Below are positions 11,247-20,320 of a DNA stretch of 64,000 bases, one piece after another. The stretch covers positions 62,001-126,000 of the forward strand of contig JBBSLL010000004.1 in the NCBI GenBank assembly GCA_038255255.1, read 5' to 3'. How positions within the stretch are numbered: the first letter of the stretch is position 1; the number at the start of each line of letters is the position of its first letter. This stretch comes from JBBQNY01 sp038255255 (lineage in GTDB: Bacteria; Pseudomonadota; Gammaproteobacteria; Xanthomonadales; Ahniellaceae). Below the pieces are notes generated by a model, which was given only the letters and a program-made list of their open reading frames with translations, searched no databases and was not told where the DNA came from. A program made the position numbers and the translations under genes.

Positions 11247-12242
11247 CTAGCGCCGGATACGCCTGGCTTCCAGCGCGCCCAAGAGGAGCAGTACCGCCAT
11301 CAGCGTGGTCAACGCGGCATAACCGAGTGTGGGAACGCCCACCGTTTGCTGACCGCCCAGTCGTGATGTGACTCCGCCTTGGTTGTTCTGGGGATTCGGG
11401 TCGGCTGTGCTGGAAATGATGAAAAATGACAACCAGAATTGACCGATGGTCTGTGTCGGAACGAGTACGTCGAGCCTGAAATCCAGCGGTCCCGGATCGA
11501 AGCGGTAGCGCTGGCACCCGAACTCTCCCAGCGCGCCTCCGACGACTCCGATCGCGGGATAGCGGACACAGGTCCACCCGGGAGGAGGCGTCATGGTCGC
11601 CTGTTGCGCGGCCGGCGGCAGATAGAGAACCAGTGTGGTGCTTGCAGCGGAGTCGGGCCCGTTGTTGATCGCACGCAGCAAATACGACTGATACGTACCC
11701 GTGACGACCGTTTGGGCCGGATTTACTGCCTCAACTCGGAGGTCCGCGCGTTCCGAACCGTTTTGGAACAGCAACAGTTGGGACGCGGAATTGTTCTGCG
11801 GTTGCGGATCCGTGGTGGTGGACGCCACGGTCGAAGCGAACTCGAGGACCGTGCCGGGTGCCAGGTCTTCCCGGATAAGGCTGACGGCCCTAACGCCAAT
11901 ACGCTGGCCTGCGGCGAGCGTCGGAAGGGTGCAGCGAAGCGTGCCGCTTGTCCCCGGAGCCGGACCCACGCACGCGGCCGAGCCGATCGTCACAACGAAG
12001 TTGGAAAATTGCAGTCCGACCGGCACCCTGATCTCGACCACGATTGCAGCCGCGGCATCTGGGCCGAGATTGACCACGTCCGCGGTTTGCAGCACCTCAG
12101 CACCGGGCCGGTAAGAGCCCGTCGAGGAGAGGTACTGACTGAGTTGGAGATTCGCGACGTCTCCCGCAGCCGCGAGCGCACTTCCGCTGACCGCCTGGAA
12201 GCACAGGGCCGAAGCGAGCAACCAAAAATCGCGGAAACGCAT
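11247..12242 (-). CDS. DUF11 repeat protein with IPTL-CTERM-like sorting tail
   Basis: 331 residues with a signal peptide (MRFRDFWLLASALCFQAVSGSALA). Two DUF11-like beta-sandwiches follow: residues about 28-155 (ADVVNLGPDAAAAIVVEIRVP) and about 165-285 (RAINNGPDSAASTTLVLYLP), each ending in a ..DPNPQNN.. type strand. The C-terminus is VGVPTLGYAALTTLMAVLLL then LGALEARRIRR: a VPTL motif, one hydrophobic helix and an Arg-rich end. This layout matches IPTL-CTERM sorting signals, which are processed by exosortase-like enzymes in proteobacteria; here V replaces I and the usual SxWG after PTL is GYAA. No exosortase gene lies in the window. The protein should be retained at the envelope. Confidence 0.8.
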   Translation of the reverse strand: MRFRDFWLLASALCFQAVSGSALAAAGDVANLQLSQYLSSTGSYRPGAEVLQTADVVNLGPDAAAAIVVEIRVPVGLQFSNFVVTIGSAACVGPAPGTSGTLRCTLPTLAAGQRIGVRAVSLIREDLAPGTVLEFASTVASTTTDPQPQNNSASQLLLFQNGSERADLRVEAVNPAQTVVTGTYQSYLLRAINNGPDSAASTTLVLYLPPAAQQATMTPPPGWTCVRYPAIGVVGGALGEFGCQRYRFDPGPLDFRLDVLVPTQTIGQFWLSFFIISSTADPNPQNNQGGVTSRLGGQQTVGVPTLGYAALTTLMAVLLLLGALEARRIRR

Positions 12243-12414
12243 GAAGGTCTACAGCAGGTCTGCCCAGATCGTGACCAGCCTACGCGATTTCTTCACCGGC
12301 GATGTTGGTTTGTATTGCAACAACCAGAGTCGCTCGCCGATCAAGGGCGGTTGGAATACGGATGTCACGACACAGGGCAACGAGAGCTGACCGGTTGTTG
12401 TGGTGCCCAGGTCC

Positions 12415-15400
12415 CTAGAGCGACACGCGCTTGCGATTGTCGGAGGACACGCGGTCGATCAGCTTGTTGTAGGGGTCGAAGCCGGCTTCGTACGGCAGCT
12501 CATCCACGACCACGGTAAATGTCGGGTTGGACGATGTGATCCTGTGCCGCTCGAGATGCAGCGACTTCTCGTCGGCCTCCTTGCCCGATTTTCCGCGCGC
12601 GAATACGCCGACCTCGATCCAGTCGTCCAGATTCACCGCGGTTTCCTTGCCCGTGCCATCGGCGTACTTTTTCGCTGCGTGCAGATCCAGCGTGACCTCG
12701 TACTTGCCGTTCGCAAGCTTTTTCGCCGTGGCGACCTCGACGCGGTTGTCGTAGAAGGTGATCCGCTCGAACAAATCAGTGAGCAAGGCCTGCTGCGCCG
12801 GTTTGGCTTCCTCGCGGATGTAGGCCAGCAGTTCGGACGATGTCGTGTAGGGCGGCTTCTGATAGGCCTTGTCGCGGAGGAATCTCGACAGTGCGCGGTT
12901 GAGCGGGGCCTCGCCCATCTCGTCGCGCAGCCGATAGAACACCAGCGAGCCTTTTTGATAGTGGATGTATTGCTGGTTCTCGACGCGGTACAGCGGCAGT
13001 TCTTCCAGCAGTTCGCCGCCACGCCCGGCGAGATAACCATCGAGCTCCTCCTTCAGGAACCGGCGCATCTTGGCGCGCCCGTACTCCTGCTCCATGACCA
13101 TGAGTGCCGAGTACTGGGATAGCGACTCTGAGAGCACGGTCGCGCCCTGCACATTGGCGCCGATCACCTGATGCGCCCACCACTGGTGGGCGACTTCGTG
13201 CGCGGTGACGTAGAACACGAAGTCGATCGCGTCCTTGTCGCGGAGGTCGGTGATGAAGCCGATCGACTCCGAATACGGAATCGTATTGGCGAAGCTCTGC
13301 GCGAAGCTCTGGTACCCCGGGAACTCGATGATCCTCACCTGGCGGTGCTGATAAGGGGTGAAGTTGGCTTCGAAGTACGCGAGCGACTTCTGCACCGACT
13401 CGATCATGCGATCGACGTTGTAAGGGTGCTTGGCGTCGTAGTAGATCTCGATCGGGACGTCGTTGTAGCGCGCCTTCTTGACCTGCCAGCGCGCCGAGAG
13501 GAACGCGTAGAAGTTCAGCATCGGCCGATCCATCGCGTAACTGAAGCAGCGGCGTCCATCGCGTTTGAACTCACGCGTCAAGTAACCCGGTGACAGGGCG
13601 ATCTGGTCGGGCGCCGTGCAGATGGTCGTGGCGAAGTCGATCCAGTCCGCGTCGTCGGTGAGGTAGGTGTTGGCGCGAGCGTCGTGGTCCTCGAGCCTGG
13701 GCATGCGGCGCGGCTCGCCGAGCTTGCGTTCGCGGCGGTCGTTGCGATCTTCGATCTCGAACCGAGCGCTGTAACCGAACTGCGGGAATGCACGACTGTT
13801 GAAAAAGCTGCCGTTCTCCACAAACTGCGACTGCGCCAGGCCGTTGGTGATGCCGTCGGGGTGGTAGTCGACCTTGAACGCGAACTCGCGCTCGGCGCCG
13901 GGAGCCAATGGCTGGTCGAGACGGTAAATTCGATAGCCGAGTTCCTCGTCGTGCGAAACGAGCTTCGCGCCGCCGAGGTTCACACCGACGAGAGCCTTGT
14001 CGTCAGCCATGGCAATGTGCACGTCACGGATAGGCACCGAATGCGGATTGCTGACCCGGTAACGCACGTCGGCACGCATCGACTGCGTTTCCGGGCGCAA
14101 GTCTATGTCCGAGTCAGTCGCGATGATCTTGGGTTGCTGCAGGTGCTCGTACTGCTTGTACTCGCGCTCGTAACGCGCCTGCAGGTCGAGTTGAGCATCT
14201 GGAGAAACGAACTCGTTGCGGATGTTGGCGTTCCAGAACAGGAATGCGCCAACGCCGGCAAAGGATGCCACCGCCACACCGAGCGCAACACCCAGTCTGC
14301 CGCTTAGCCGCTGCCGCGCCAGCGCGAACCGCTCTATGCGCCCGTCACTGACGCCGCGCACCCACAGCGCTGCGCACAAAATCAGCAGCGACAACAGGAA
14401 CAACCCCCAGTAACCCTGGAACCAGAGCTGCCCTGACAGGAAATGGCCATAGCCATTCATGTCGGAATACGGAGCAATGGGCCAGCTTCCGAAGTTGTAG
14501 AGATTGTGGGTGAAATCCATGGTGCCCAATACGCTCTGGAGAACCATCACCAGGACGATCAGGCCGTAGCCGATGAATTTGTTGTTGCTGAGCACCTGCA
14601 GTGCAAGCGCGAGGCCGCCCATCAGGATGTAAATGGACGAATCCACCAGCAGCGTTTGCGCGTACACCAACGGCTCGATGTGGGTGTAGCCCTTGCCGAG
14701 CTGGATCGCGATAGCGGCGACGGCGCCAATCGCCTGGAACGCAAGGATCACCGTAACGAGCGTGGCGATCTTCGCAGCCAGCGGCACCCAGTTGGGTATC
14801 GGCATCGCATCGGTGACTTCGTTGATGCGGACAGCGCGTTCCTTCCAGATCAGCTCCCCGGCATAGAACAGCGTGATGATGATGAGCAGGAAGCTGTAAC
14901 TGCCTTGGAGCGCAGCCAGCATTTGCGAAGTGACCGGATAGATCGGCGTCTGGAAGCGCGTCTCGATGAACAAAGCGGTCGGAATGAAGTTGGCCAATCC
15001 GAATGCGAGGATGACCAGGAAGGGAATGCTCTTGAACACGCCGACGCTGTCGAAACGAAACTGGCGGAAGAACTGTCGCCACGCGGTTCCCGCGGCGAAG
15101 GCAGGAACGACGCGAGGGACCGGCGGCAGGGCAGAGCGCACTGCGTGCACCGCGACCAACTGGCCACCTGCATCTGCTGTTTTCGACTTCCGTCCCCAAA
15201 GCCGCCGCCCGGTGCCGCTGCGCTCGGTCTTGAACAAGGCAAACGTCGCGGCGAACAGCGCCATCGCCATCGCCAGCCACAGCGCGCGATTGCCGAGGAT
15301 GTAGCCCGCCACTGCCGGTAGTCCGGTATTGAGTTCCTCCGTCGACCAGTAACGCACGGTGCGTCTCAACGCGCGGATACCGAGCGGCTCGAGCAAAGTC

Positions 15401-16014
15401 GCAAGCCAGACGTTGTCGAGGTCACGAAGCAGCGCCGCGCTGACTCCATACAGCACCAAGAAGCCGAGCACGCCTATGTACACCCACAGGATGCTGCGCG
15501 TCGTCACGGCCAGCAGCCCCAGCAATGCGCCCGTGAACAGGAGGTTCGGAATCACCATGACGCCGAATGCCCAGAGGTACGGCATGAGCGACACCGGGCC
15601 GAGCCGCTTGGCATCGATCCACGGCATGAACTGCGCGACGAAGAGCCCGATGCCGATCACCAGATAGACGATGAGACTCGCCGTTAGTGCGGCTCCCAGA
15701 CGACCCGCCAGGTAATCGCGCTTGCGGATCGGGCTCGCGAAGAACAGCTCCGCGGTGCCTTGTTCGAAATCGCGCAGCAACGCGCTGGTGATGAAGATCG
15801 TGATGATCAGCATGCCCAGCAGCGTGAACACCGTCATGAAGGTGGCGATGACGGTGGGCGCGTTGCGATGGACGTTGCCGATGCCACCCCCGATCTGCAC
15901 GGAATCGCTGGCGCCTGCGCCGAACGCCAGCATGGCGAACAGTCCGGCCAGCAGCCACAACAGCGGGGATCGGAGCTGCTCGCGCAACTCGAAGCGGAAG
16001 AATTCGCCGATCAT
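12415..16014 (-). CDS. ABC transporter permease fused to M1-family aminopeptidase
   Basis: 1199 residues. The N-terminal half (to about 590) has some twelve hydrophobic helices in two ABC-2-like sets. The C-terminal half is an M1 peptidase domain with zinc motif HEVAHQWWAH near residue 940 and a glutamate in VLSESLSQY, 19 residues after the second His (canonical M1 spacing is 18). The downstream YQKGSLVFYRLRDEMGE supplies a Tyr-bearing segment like the M1 catalytic Tyr. Such fusions are known in Xanthomonadales and Bacteroidetes. The start ATG overlaps the stop of the ATPase gene by four bases (ATGA), so the two are translationally coupled. The model is a membrane exporter with a periplasmic peptidase arm; substrate unknown. 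Confidence 0.9.
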   Translation of the reverse strand: MIGEFFRFELREQLRSPLLWLLAGLFAMLAFGAGASDSVQIGGGIGNVHRNAPTVIATFMTVFTLLGMLIITIFITSALLRDFEQGTAELFFASPIRKRDYLAGRLGAALTASLIVYLVIGIGLFVAQFMPWIDAKRLGPVSLMPYLWAFGVMVIPNLLFTGALLGLLAVTTRSILWVYIGVLGFLVLYGVSAALLRDLDNVWLATLLEPLGIRALRRTVRYWSTEELNTGLPAVAGYILGNRALWLAMAMALFAATFALFKTERSGTGRRLWGRKSKTADAGGQLVAVHAVRSALPPVPRVVPAFAAGTAWRQFFRQFRFDSVGVFKSIPFLVILAFGLANFIPTALFIETRFQTPIYPVTSQMLAALQGSYSFLLIIITLFYAGELIWKERAVRINEVTDAMPIPNWVPLAAKIATLVTVILAFQAIGAVAAIAIQLGKGYTHIEPLVYAQTLLVDSSIYILMGGLALALQVLSNNKFIGYGLIVLVMVLQSVLGTMDFTHNLYNFGSWPIAPYSDMNGYGHFLSGQLWFQGYWGLFLLSLLILCAALWVRGVSDGRIERFALARQRLSGRLGVALGVAVASFAGVGAFLFWNANIRNEFVSPDAQLDLQARYEREYKQYEHLQQPKIIATDSDIDLRPETQSMRADVRYRVSNPHSVPIRDVHIAMADDKALVGVNLGGAKLVSHDEELGYRIYRLDQPLAPGAEREFAFKVDYHPDGITNGLAQSQFVENGSFFNSRAFPQFGYSARFEIEDRNDRRERKLGEPRRMPRLEDHDARANTYLTDDADWIDFATTICTAPDQIALSPGYLTREFKRDGRRCFSYAMDRPMLNFYAFLSARWQVKKARYNDVPIEIYYDAKHPYNVDRMIESVQKSLAYFEANFTPYQHRQVRIIEFPGYQSFAQSFANTIPYSESIGFITDLRDKDAIDFVFYVTAHEVAHQWWAHQVIGANVQGATVLSESLSQYSALMVMEQEYGRAKMRRFLKEELDGYLAGRGGELLEELPLYRVENQQYIHYQKGSLVFYRLRDEMGEAPLNRALSRFLRDKAYQKPPYTTSSELLAYIREEAKPAQQALLTDLFERITFYDNRVEVATAKKLANGKYEVTLDLHAAKKYADGTGKETAVNLDDWIEVGVFARGKSGKEADEKSLHLERHRITSSNPTFTVVVDELPYEAGFDPYNKLIDRVSSDNRKRVSL

Positions 16015-16934
16015 CTCGTCGGGATCGCTGAGGCAGCTTGCTGCAGCGGCCGTGCGTGCAGGCGCAGCCGCTGGAAGTACACGTCTTCGAGATCCGGCGG
16101 CATCTGCTCGAAACCTTCCTCCGGTCGTTCGCTGCTGAATACGTGGATGACGGGCTGCCCCGCGACCAGTCGCGTCGACAGCACCGTGTGGCGCTCTTCA
16201 TAGCCGGCGAGGCTGTCCTTGCTGACCTGCTTGCGCCAGACCTGCTGCGCCAGCGCGGCGATCGCGTCGCCGGGTTTGCCGGTCAGCAGCAGCTGACCCT
16301 TGTTCATGATCGCCATCGTCGGGCAGAGATCGGTCACGTCCTCGACGATATGCGTCGACAGGATCACCGCGACGTTCTCGCCAATCTCCGCGAGGAGATT
16401 GAGGAATCGATTGCGTTCTTCAGGGTCGAGACCTGCGGTCGGTTCATCGACGATCACGAGTCGGGGACTGCCGAGCAGGGCCTGCGCAATGCCGAAGCGC
16501 TGGCGCATGCCACCCGAGAACGTGCCGAGCTTGCGCTTGCGCACGTCCCACAGGTTGACCTGATGCAGGAGCCCATCGACCACCTCGCGGCGCTGGGCAC
16601 GCGCAGTCAGTCCCTTGAGCACGGCGAAGTGCTCAAGCAGATCGAGCGCGCTGACTTTGGGGTACACGCCGAAATCCTGCGGCAGGTAGCCCAGTTGGCG
16701 GCGCACCGCATCCTTGTCGCGCAGGACGTCGATCATGCCGCCATTCCCGTCATCGAGCGTCGCGGTGCCGCTGTCGGCCTCCTGTAACGTCGCGAGCGTG
16801 CGCATCAGCGACGACTTGCCCGCACCATTCGGGCCGAGCAGGCCAAACATGCCACGCGGGATATCCAGCGTCACGTTGTCGAGCGCGCGAACGCCGTTCG
16901 CATAGGTCTTGCCGAGGCCGCGGATGGCGAGCAT
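16011..16934 (-). CDS. ABC transporter ATP-binding protein
   Basis: 307 residues with all ATPase motifs: Walker A GPNGAGKSS at 34-42, Q-loop LPQDFG around 86, signature FSGGMRQR at 139-146, Walker B LVIVDEPTAGLD at 159-170, and H-loop in LSTHIVEDV. The family is the ABC-2 type (CcmA/NodI-like). It is the first gene of a two-gene operon with the permease-M1 fusion. A C-terminal extension of about 90 residues after the nucleotide-binding core is usual for this subgroup. It would power the exporter at the cytoplasmic face. Confidence 0.93.
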   Translation of the reverse strand: MLAIRGLGKTYANGVRALDNVTLDIPRGMFGLLGPNGAGKSSLMRTLATLQEADSGTATLDDGNGGMIDVLRDKDAVRRQLGYLPQDFGVYPKVSALDLLEHFAVLKGLTARAQRREVVDGLLHQVNLWDVRKRKLGTFSGGMRQRFGIAQALLGSPRLVIVDEPTAGLDPEERNRFLNLLAEIGENVAVILSTHIVEDVTDLCPTMAIMNKGQLLLTGKPGDAIAALAQQVWRKQVSKDSLAGYEERHTVLSTRLVAGQPVIHVFSSERPEEGFEQMPPDLEDVYFQRLRLHARPLQQAASAIPTR

Positions 16935-17256
16935 TTGGGATCCCTGTTGTGTACACGCCCACTACTGCGGGCCTAGGGTCATGCTACGGAGTCGATGCAC
17001 CCGCCGGATATGTGCGAATGGTCACGCATGACCTTTGGCTTCCCCGGAGGATCGCAGTGCGCTGCTTCGAGGCAGAGCCATCTGACGAGATGTTTCATGG
17101 CGGAAGGCGTTTGCTCTCCGCACCCTGTCGGAATAAAAGAGCCGACAAAATGGGTCAGAGCCCTTTTTGCAGCATGAGTCGGGTGGTCTGCGCACAACTC
17201 TGCGATACGCGGGTTCGCGGCATGCGCAGGCGAGAGTGTTTGCGCAATCCATGCGA
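16935..17256. other. Intergenic stretch without a gene
   Basis: Lies between the start of the ABC operon and the end of soxR. It holds the ABC operon promoter, with a GTGTACAC palindrome just upstream of its start, and GGGTCAGA-type repeat copy 4. Nothing else is recognisable. Confidence 0.5.
17144..17170 (+). repeat. GGGTCAGA-type palindromic repeat, copy 4
   Basis: GACAAAATGGGTCAGAGCCC then TTTTTGC. The same core as the copies at 5121, 6079, 8411 and 29911. Confidence 0.65.
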
Positions 17257-17721
17257 TCAGGCGAGCGACACGACCGTTCGGCGCTTACCCAGCCGCTGCG
17301 GCCCCGAACCGCGCTGCCCCAAGGCATCTTGCGGGTTGTAGAGACGGCACGCACGCAGCGACAGGCAGCCACAGCCGATGCAACCTTCGAGATCATTGCG
17401 GAGCGCCTGCAGATCGGCGATGCGGTGATCGAGGGACTCGCGCCAACGCGACGACAATCGTGCCCAGTCGGCCTTGGTGGGCGTGCGTCGATCGGGCAGC
17501 TGCTGCAGTGACTGCGCAATCTCCGCGAGGCTGATCCCGACTGCTTGGGCCGCGCGGATGAAGGCAACACGGCGCAACACATCGCGACGATAGCGGCGCT
17601 GGTTGCCGGCACTGCGCTCGGAAGACAACAACCCCTGGCTTTCGTAGAAGTGCAGCGTGGCGACGGTAACGCCGCTCCGGCGCCCCACCTCACCCACGCC
17701 CAGCAGAGGAGTCCCCGGCAT
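17257..17721 (-). CDS. soxR: Redox-sensitive MerR-family activator SoxR
   Basis: 154 residues. A MerR winged helix occupies residues about 7-75 (GVGEVGRRSGVTVATLHFYE, then NQRRYRRDVLRRVAFI), followed by the dimerisation helix and the SoxR [2Fe-2S] ligand set CIGCGCLSLRAC (Cys114, 117, 119, 125). This CX2CXCX5C spacing separates SoxR from other MerR members. It senses redox-cycling compounds and superoxide by oxidation of the cluster. It diverges from an MFS exporter gene, and an almost perfect SoxR operator lies between them, so the exporter is the likely direct target; soxS is absent, as usual outside enterics. Confidence 0.95.
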   Translation of the reverse strand: MPGTPLLGVGEVGRRSGVTVATLHFYESQGLLSSERSAGNQRRYRRDVLRRVAFIRAAQAVGISLAEIAQSLQQLPDRRTPTKADWARLSSRWRESLDHRIADLQALRNDLEGCIGCGCLSLRACRLYNPQDALGQRGSGPQRLGKRRTVVSLA

Positions 17722-17724
17722 CGC

Positions 17725-17755
17725 TTGACCTCAAGTTAACCTGAGGTTGCATGCT
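17725..17755 (+). promoter_or_regulatory. SoxR operator and overstretched promoter of the MFS gene
   Basis: CCTCAAGTTAACCTGAGG at 17729-17746 is a dyad with one mismatch and matches the SoxR box. It sits between TTGACC (17725-17730) and CATGCT (17750-17755), a 19-base spacer as expected for MerR-family activation. The soxR start is four bases left of the -35, so SoxR probably also controls itself. Confidence 0.85.
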
Positions 17756-17782
17756 AGGGCCTCGTCCTTCGCGAAACCATCC

Positions 17783-19291
17783 ATGAGTGCCATCACCGAC
17801 CCTCCGAGCGAGGCATCGCTCTTCTCGCCGGCGTGGCGGAATATCAGCATCGGCTCGATTGCACTCTGTTCCATGCTGGCCTTCGAGGCGATGGGAGTTG
17901 CGGCCGGCATGCCTGCGGTGGCGGCCGAGCTGGGCGGCATGGGTCTGTATGCGCTCGCCTTCGCCGGTACCCTGGCCGCGTCCGTCGTGGCCATGGTGTG
18001 GGCGGGTGGCGATTGCGACCGCCGCGGTCCGTTCCGCTCGATGTCGGGCGGCATGCTGTTGTTCGGCGCAGGTCTGCTGCTGTCCGGACTCTCCGCATCC
18101 ATGCCGGTACTGGTTCTCGGCCGCATCATTCAGGGGTTCGGCGTGGGTTCGCTCGGTGTGGCGCTCTACGTCGCGACCGCGCGCGCGGTGCCCGCTGCGC
18201 TGCATCCGCGATTGTTCGCGATGTTCTCATCGGCGTGGATAGTGCCGGCGGTGATCGGTCCGGCCATCTCCGGATATGTCGTCGAGTACGTCGGCTGGCG
18301 CTGGTTGTTCCTCGGAGTGCTGTTGCTGTTGCCACCGACGGCATTGCTGATCCTGCCAGCGCTGCATCGATGCAATGAACCAGCAGTCGTTGCCGAATGG
18401 ACACGCGGCGTGCTGCGATGGGCATGGCTCGCGGCGTTCGCCTGCGTGGGCCTGGCACTGGGTGCCAGCGCGGGCCGTGCAGCGCCCATCGCAGTTGCCT
18501 GTGCGTGCGGCGTGCTCTCGCTTTCCGCGGCGCGTGTGCTGCCCAAGGGCACCTTGCGTCTGACAACTGGCTTGCCCACCGTCATCGCGATGCGCGGCCT
18601 GGGCGCGTCGGCATTTTTCCTTGCGGAAGCTTTCGTTCCGCTGTGGCTGCATCAGGCGCGGGGTTGGTCACTCACGGCAGCGGGGCTGGCCCTGACCGGT
18701 GGCGCCTTGGGTTGGAGCTTCGGTAGCCACTTGCAATCGCGCGTCAACAACGAGGCGACGCGCGAAAGCTTGCTCGCACGCGGGACTGCATTGCTGTGCT
18801 GTGGCATCGCAGTGTCCATGCTCACGGTGCTCCAATTGCTTTCCGACTGGATGCTGTTGCTCGGCTGGTCAATCGCAGGGCTCGGAGCCGGCGTATCGCT
18901 GCCAGTGCTCGGGGTGCTGACGCTGAAGCTTTCTCCGCGTGCGGAGCAGGGCACCTACGCCTCCGCGTTGCAACTGTCCGCGGCTCTATGCACGAGCACG
19001 GCGCTGGCTGCGGGCGGCTTCGTGTTCTCACTCCTGCACGGATCGAACCCGACGCTCGCCTACGCCATCGTGTTCGGCGGAGCCCTCGCAGTGGCGACGC
19101 TCGCGTGGGCCAGTGCGCCGCGCGTGTTCGCCATCAGTGACGACGTGCGCCGAAGCCATGCTCTCGACCGCGCCAGGGCAGCTGCCACCACTCCGCTACA
19201 GCCCGCTCTCGCCGAAGCCGTCCCTGAGGATGCCCTCATCGGAGATGCGCAAGTCCGTCACTCCTATTCCGCTGCCCAGGGTGACGGTTGA
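17783..19291 (+). CDS. MFS transporter, probably SoxR-regulated drug exporter
   Basis: 502 residues from ATG 17783; an upstream in-frame TTG at 17747 lies inside the SoxR operator and is rejected. Hydrophobic helices run through residues about 25-455; the loop GGDCDRRGPFRSM after the second helix matches MFS motif A (GxxxDRxGRR). The family is the DHA2-like drug/H+ antiporters. A polar tail of about 45 residues (from SDDVRRSHALDRARAAATT) follows the last helix and overlaps the decayed GGDEF gene on the other strand, so the true C-terminus may have been altered. Likely expels redox-active compounds at the inner membrane. Confidence 0.88.
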   Translation: MSAITDPPSEASLFSPAWRNISIGSIALCSMLAFEAMGVAAGMPAVAAELGGMGLYALAFAGTLAASVVAMVWAGGDCDRRGPFRSMSGGMLLFGAGLLLSGLSASMPVLVLGRIIQGFGVGSLGVALYVATARAVPAALHPRLFAMFSSAWIVPAVIGPAISGYVVEYVGWRWLFLGVLLLLPPTALLILPALHRCNEPAVVAEWTRGVLRWAWLAAFACVGLALGASAGRAAPIAVACACGVLSLSAARVLPKGTLRLTTGLPTVIAMRGLGASAFFLAEAFVPLWLHQARGWSLTAAGLALTGGALGWSFGSHLQSRVNNEATRESLLARGTALLCCGIAVSMLTVLQLLSDWMLLLGWSIAGLGAGVSLPVLGVLTLKLSPRAEQGTYASALQLSAALCTSTALAAGGFVFSLLHGSNPTLAYAIVFGGALAVATLAWASAPRVFAISDDVRRSHALDRARAAATTPLQPALAEAVPEDALIGDAQVRHSYSAAQGDG

Positions 19292-19680
19292 TCCAAGGTT
19301 GTCCGTGCCGGACACCCGCACTCGATTGAGACTGCCGGCAAATCTGCCGATATCCGTCGGAGACAACGCAAGCGACTGGCCGGTCAAGGCGTCAACCGCA
19401 TCAACTCCACTGTCGCGGGCTACCAACAGAACCTGGTTGCCCCAAGGCGGCAGCATCGCCACGGCGTTGAGGCCCGTACTGAAGCTCGTGCTGCAAGCGA
19501 CGGCGATTGGGCAGGTCGGTCAACGGATCGGCGCAGGGCAAGCGCTTCCTCCGGGGTGTAGCCGAAGATGCGGTGGAAGCTCGCGCTGACGAACAGGAAG
19601 TGGCCCTCGCCATCGACCACGCACACCGCATCGGGCAACAGATCGGGAATCAGGTGGAGGGGAGGCACCTTTGCAGTCAT
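19196..19680 (-). pseudogene. Degenerate PAS-GGDEF diguanylate cyclase
   Basis: Minus-strand text split over frames. From ATG 19680 a PAS domain is readable (LPDAVCVVDGEGHFLFVSA, then SFHRIFGYTPEEALAL). A frame change then gives ADPLTDLPNRRRLQHEL, the first motif of a GGDEF domain. A further shift gives LLVARDSG, then STVTLGSGIGV, which resembles the end of the domain. From DPLT to GIGV is about 85 codons against some 125 in intact GGDEF domains, and no GGDEF signature is left. The gene is therefore dead, with at least two frameshifts and an internal deletion. Its 3' end overlaps the tail of the MFS gene. Confidence 0.7.
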
Positions 19681-19708
19681 CAGGGGCCGTACTTGCTGAA
19701 GGTCGATG

Positions 19709-20320
19709 TCACTCTGAATCGCATGATCGGGAAGGGCAGCTTATCGGTCCGGTTCTGAATGCCCCGATCTTTTTCGTGGTTTCCATGCGGGCTTCGAGAT
19801 CGGCGGCGATGGCGCGCATCGCGCTGGCGTGGAGCGCGTAGCCGCTGCAGATGCCGCGTCCGAGTTCGGGGCAGCCGTCGCAGCGGTGGGCGTGCACTCG
19901 CGCGCGCTGGCGGCGGTACAGCCACCACAGTGCGGCGCCGAGCAGCAGCAACGGCCACAACCGGAACGGCGCACTGAAGATCGCGTGGCTGCCAAGCGCG
20001 ATGACCAGCCCCAATGCGAAGCGGGCAACATCGCGCAGCGGGCGTGGCACGTGCGGGTACCACGTGGGCCACGAGACGCCGAGTACCAGCGGCGCGAGCA
20101 GCGCGGCAATGGTCGCGGTCCAGGGCCCACCCACGGTCAATGCGAGCATCGTGCCCAGCGCGAGCCCGGCCATCAGCGACACGCAGCCGCGGCACACGTG
20201 CAGTGCGCCCACGCGCCAGGTTTCGTGCCGATGCCGCGCGCACAACGGATGGTGCGCGAAGCGCACCGGCCAGGCGTGGCGCCACTCGATCGTGCGCCGC
20301 GTCAGCGACGAAACCCTCAT
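19709..20320 (-). CDS. DUF2085-like membrane protein
   Basis: 203 residues from ATG 20320, which overlaps the stop of the YbjQ gene by one base (TGATG). Around residues 20-47 is a Cys/His cluster, FAHHPLCARHRHETWRVGAL then HVCRGC, which leads into a hydrophobic helix. This order (H/C motif, G, CxxC, helix) is that of DUF2085 membrane proteins. Four hydrophobic helices are likely. A second cluster, HRCDGCPELGRGIC, lies near residue 145, followed by a polar helix. The last of three overlapping genes; role unknown, possibly metal-linked given its YbjQ neighbour. Confidence 0.65.
   Translation of the reverse strand: MRVSSLTRRTIEWRHAWPVRFAHHPLCARHRHETWRVGALHVCRGCVSLMAGLALGTMLALTVGGPWTATIAALLAPLVLGVSWPTWYPHVPRPLRDVARFALGLVIALGSHAIFSAPFRLWPLLLLGAALWWLYRRQRARVHAHRCDGCPELGRGICSGYALHASAMRAIAADLEARMETTKKIGAFRTGPISCPSRSCDSE

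Noticed and set aside
12241..12390. 49-codon plus-strand frame starting ATG 12241
   Set aside because: No ribosome site, overlaps the start of the divergent DUF11 gene and matches no family; may be chance or a relic.
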